Shown in pieces: positions 62,638 to 64,000 of a stretch of 64,000 bases of DNA. Origin of the DNA: Virgibacillus sp. MSP4-1 (GTDB lineage: Bacteria; Bacillota; Bacilli; Bacillales; Alkalibacillaceae); NCBI RefSeq assembly GCF_010092505.1, contig NZ_CP048021.1, forward strand, positions 744,001 to 808,000, given 5' to 3'. The translations under genes were made by a program, and so were the position numbers. The notes under the pieces were generated by a model, which worked only from the letters and a program-made list of their open reading frames with translations, was not told the DNA's origin and ran no database searches. Each line of letters opens with the position of its first letter. The first letter of the stretch is position 1.

Positions 62638-63438
62638 ATGAGTGAGTTATTTCGTAAGACCAGAACATCCTCTTATCTGGAAATTTCCGATTGGAAGAGA
62701 AAAGGAATTACGGCAGGTATAACGACGAGAAAAGGTGGTTTCAGTCAAAAACCTTATGATACATTGAATATGGGATTCCATGTACAGGATGATTATGATC
62801 TCGTTTTAAAAAATTATAAACGAATGGAAAACATCATCGGAATTCCCGCCAGGTACTGGATCAGTTCAAAACAGGTTCACGGAACAGATGTACTTGAGTG
62901 GGATGATTCCTTGAACAGGGACAATATTACTCATCCGCCTGACTTTGAACTTGAATATGATGGCTGGATGACAAACCAGCGAAATGTATTGTTAACGGGG
63001 GTATTTGCTGATTGTGTACCACTGTTTTTCCGGTCAGAGGAATGGATAGCTTTAGCTCATGCCGGATGGAAGGGTACGGTAAAAGGGATGGGACCTGAAG
63101 TCATCGATCACTTTTTAGCCCATCACGTACCACTGGAAGAAATCGAGGTTGTCGTAGGACCCAGTATAAGTTCCCGCTATTATGAAGTAGATGATCGTGT
63201 TGTTCAGCATATTCCCTTTGATATGCAAACAGAGGATGTATTGACGAGGAGCGATGAAACCCATTATTATCTGGACCTTAAACAGCTTCATAAAAACCTT
63301 CTTTTAAAGAAAGGACTAAAGGAACAGCAAATTACCCTAACCAATTATTGTACATACGAAGATGGGGATTTATTTTTTTCACATAGAAGAGATCAGGGAA
63401 AAACCGGCAGAATGATGGCATTTATCGGATTTAAATAG
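62638..63438 (+). CDS. ylmD: Purine nucleoside phosphorylase / laccase-domain protein YlmD
   Basis: The 266-residue protein belongs to the YfiH/DUF152 family, once called multicopper polyphenol oxidases and now known to include purine nucleoside phosphorylases and peptidoglycan-editing PgeF. Metal-binding residues lie in SKQVHGTDV, GVFADCVPLFF, ALAHAGWKGTV and GPSISSRYYEV, followed by FSHRRDQGKTGRM. The ATG follows GGGAGGATAAAC. It precedes ylmE in the conserved ylmDE-sepF cluster. Confidence 0.92.
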   Translation: MSELFRKTRTSSYLEISDWKRKGITAGITTRKGGFSQKPYDTLNMGFHVQDDYDLVLKNYKRMENIIGIPARYWISSKQVHGTDVLEWDDSLNRDNITHPPDFELEYDGWMTNQRNVLLTGVFADCVPLFFRSEEWIALAHAGWKGTVKGMGPEVIDHFLAHHVPLEEIEVVVGPSISSRYYEVDDRVVQHIPFDMQTEDVLTRSDETHYYLDLKQLHKNLLLKKGLKEQQITLTNYCTYEDGDLFFSHRRDQGKTGRMMAFIGFK

Positions 63439-63458
63439 GAAAAAGGGGGAATTTTGCA

Positions 63459-64000
63459 GTGAATGTAGCTGAAAACCTGGCTTCTATCAGGGAAAATATT
63501 GAACAGGCCTGCCGGAAGAGCGGACGTGACCCCCAGGAGGTTTCCGTTATAGCCGTTACAAAGTATGTGTCGGTAGAAACGGCGAATCAAGCCATACAGG
63601 CAGGCATTAAAAATATTGGAGAGAATCGCAAGGAAGGTTTTCTGGAGAAATATAATGAAATCGGATCTGAAGCGACCTGGCATTTTATTGGTACTTTGCA
63701 GTCAAGAAAAGTGAAGGATGTCATTAATCAAATGGATTATCTTCATTCGCTGGACAGGCTTTCATTAGCTAAAGAAGTCAATAAACGGGCGCCTCATAAG
63801 ATCAATTGCTTTGTACAGGTGAATGTAAGTGGGGAAGACTCAAAACACGGAATCAACCCTGAGGAAGTCATCCCTTTTGTTGAGAAGCTCGGTAACTATG
63901 AACAAATCGAAGTCTCAGGCCTTATGACAATGGCCCCGCATACAGAAAACGAAGATCTTTTAAGAGGCTGTTTTCAAAATCTGCGGAAACTCAAGGAACA
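63459..64000 (+). CDS. ylmE: YggS-family PLP-binding protein YlmE, N-terminal part
   Basis: The first 180 codons are present; the window ends inside the gene (full length should be about 220-230). The PLP lysine is in VIAVTKYVSVE (about residues 33-43). NIGENRKEGFLEKY, WHFIGTLQSRKVKDV, VNVSGEDSKHGI and SGLMTMAP are YggS/YlmE signatures. The family helps vitamin B6 homeostasis and has no clear enzymatic activity. The GTG start at 63459 follows AAAAAGGGGG. It lies 20 bases after ylmD. Confidence 0.93.
   Translation, partial: MNVAENLASIRENIEQACRKSGRDPQEVSVIAVTKYVSVETANQAIQAGIKNIGENRKEGFLEKYNEIGSEATWHFIGTLQSRKVKDVINQMDYLHSLDRLSLAKEVNKRAPHKINCFVQVNVSGEDSKHGINPEEVIPFVEKLGNYEQIEVSGLMTMAPHTENEDLLRGCFQNLRKLKE

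Noticed and set aside
1-64000. tRNA, rRNA, CRISPR array, prophage or defence island
   Set aside because: None was seen by eye: no regularly spaced repeats, no tRNA-like cloverleaf context, and nearly all genes fit the conserved Bacillus backbone.

Overview
The window is chromosomal backbone from a low-GC, endospore-forming member of the Bacillaceae. It reads as one continuous stretch syntenic with the Bacillus subtilis yktA-yla-cta-ylb-dcw-spoIIG-ylm region. Spore genes (spoVD, spoVE, spoIIGA, sigE, sigG, ylbJ, ylaJ, gerR-like), a diaminopimelate-type MurE and a caa3 oxidase support this. Acidic C-terminal tails on the exposed proteins CtaC and PBP2B, and murF inside the dcw cluster, suggest a moderately halophilic genus of the Virgibacillus/Oceanobacillus/Halobacillus type. 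The genus cannot be fixed from the sequence alone.

Layout. 1-8 kb: UPF0223 tail, DUF1054 protein, SuhB-type phosphatase, YlaF/H/I/J, PhoH-type ATPase YlaK, YlaL, glutaminase and YlaN. typA is absent from its usual place between ylaF and ylaH. 8-21 kb: ftsW overlapping pyruvate carboxylase, then the heme A and caa3 oxidase block (ctaA divergent from ctaBCDEFG) with a DUF420 gene. 21-39 kb: the ylb series (YtvI-like permease, YugN-like, YlbB-G, rsmD, coaD, YlbJ-L, tmcAL, YlbN-rpmF, a crotonase, gerR-like, YlbP, panE, DUF3397, bshC). 39-58 kb: division and cell-wall cluster mraZ-rsmH-ftsL-pbpB-spoVD-murE-murF-mraY-murD-spoVE-(gap)-divIB-ylxW-ylxX-sbp-ftsA-ftsZ. 58-59.4 kb: an intact ISL3-family insertion sequence with a perfect 8-bp target duplication. 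59.5-64 kb: spoIIGA-sigE-sigG and ylmC-ylmD-ylmE (cut by the window end).

How it fits together. The dcw genes supply peptidoglycan precursors (MurE, MurF, MraY, MurD), a SEDS/PBP pair for division (FtsW with PBP2B), a second pair for spore cortex (SpoVE with SpoVD), and the Z-ring core (FtsA, FtsZ, DivIB, FtsL). The cta genes build heme A and the terminal oxidase, and pyruvate carboxylase replenishes oxaloacetate. SpoIIGA activates pro-sigma-E in the mother cell, while sigma-G acts in the forespore.

Most notable non-coding signals: a hairpin that masks the sigG ribosome binding site; a hairpin with a T-run that overlaps the spoVE ribosome binding site; a 597-bp ORF-free gap where B. subtilis has murG-murB; a four-hairpin leader with a 9-codon ORF before rsmD; three 10-bp-spaced GTGG boxes before mraZ; a spoIIG promoter with an unusually long spacer and an upstream Spo0A-like box; and two families of short dispersed repeats. 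No tRNA, rRNA, CRISPR array or prophage was seen. I found no clearly novel multi-gene system; the interest lies in regulatory leaders, repeats and local rearrangements.
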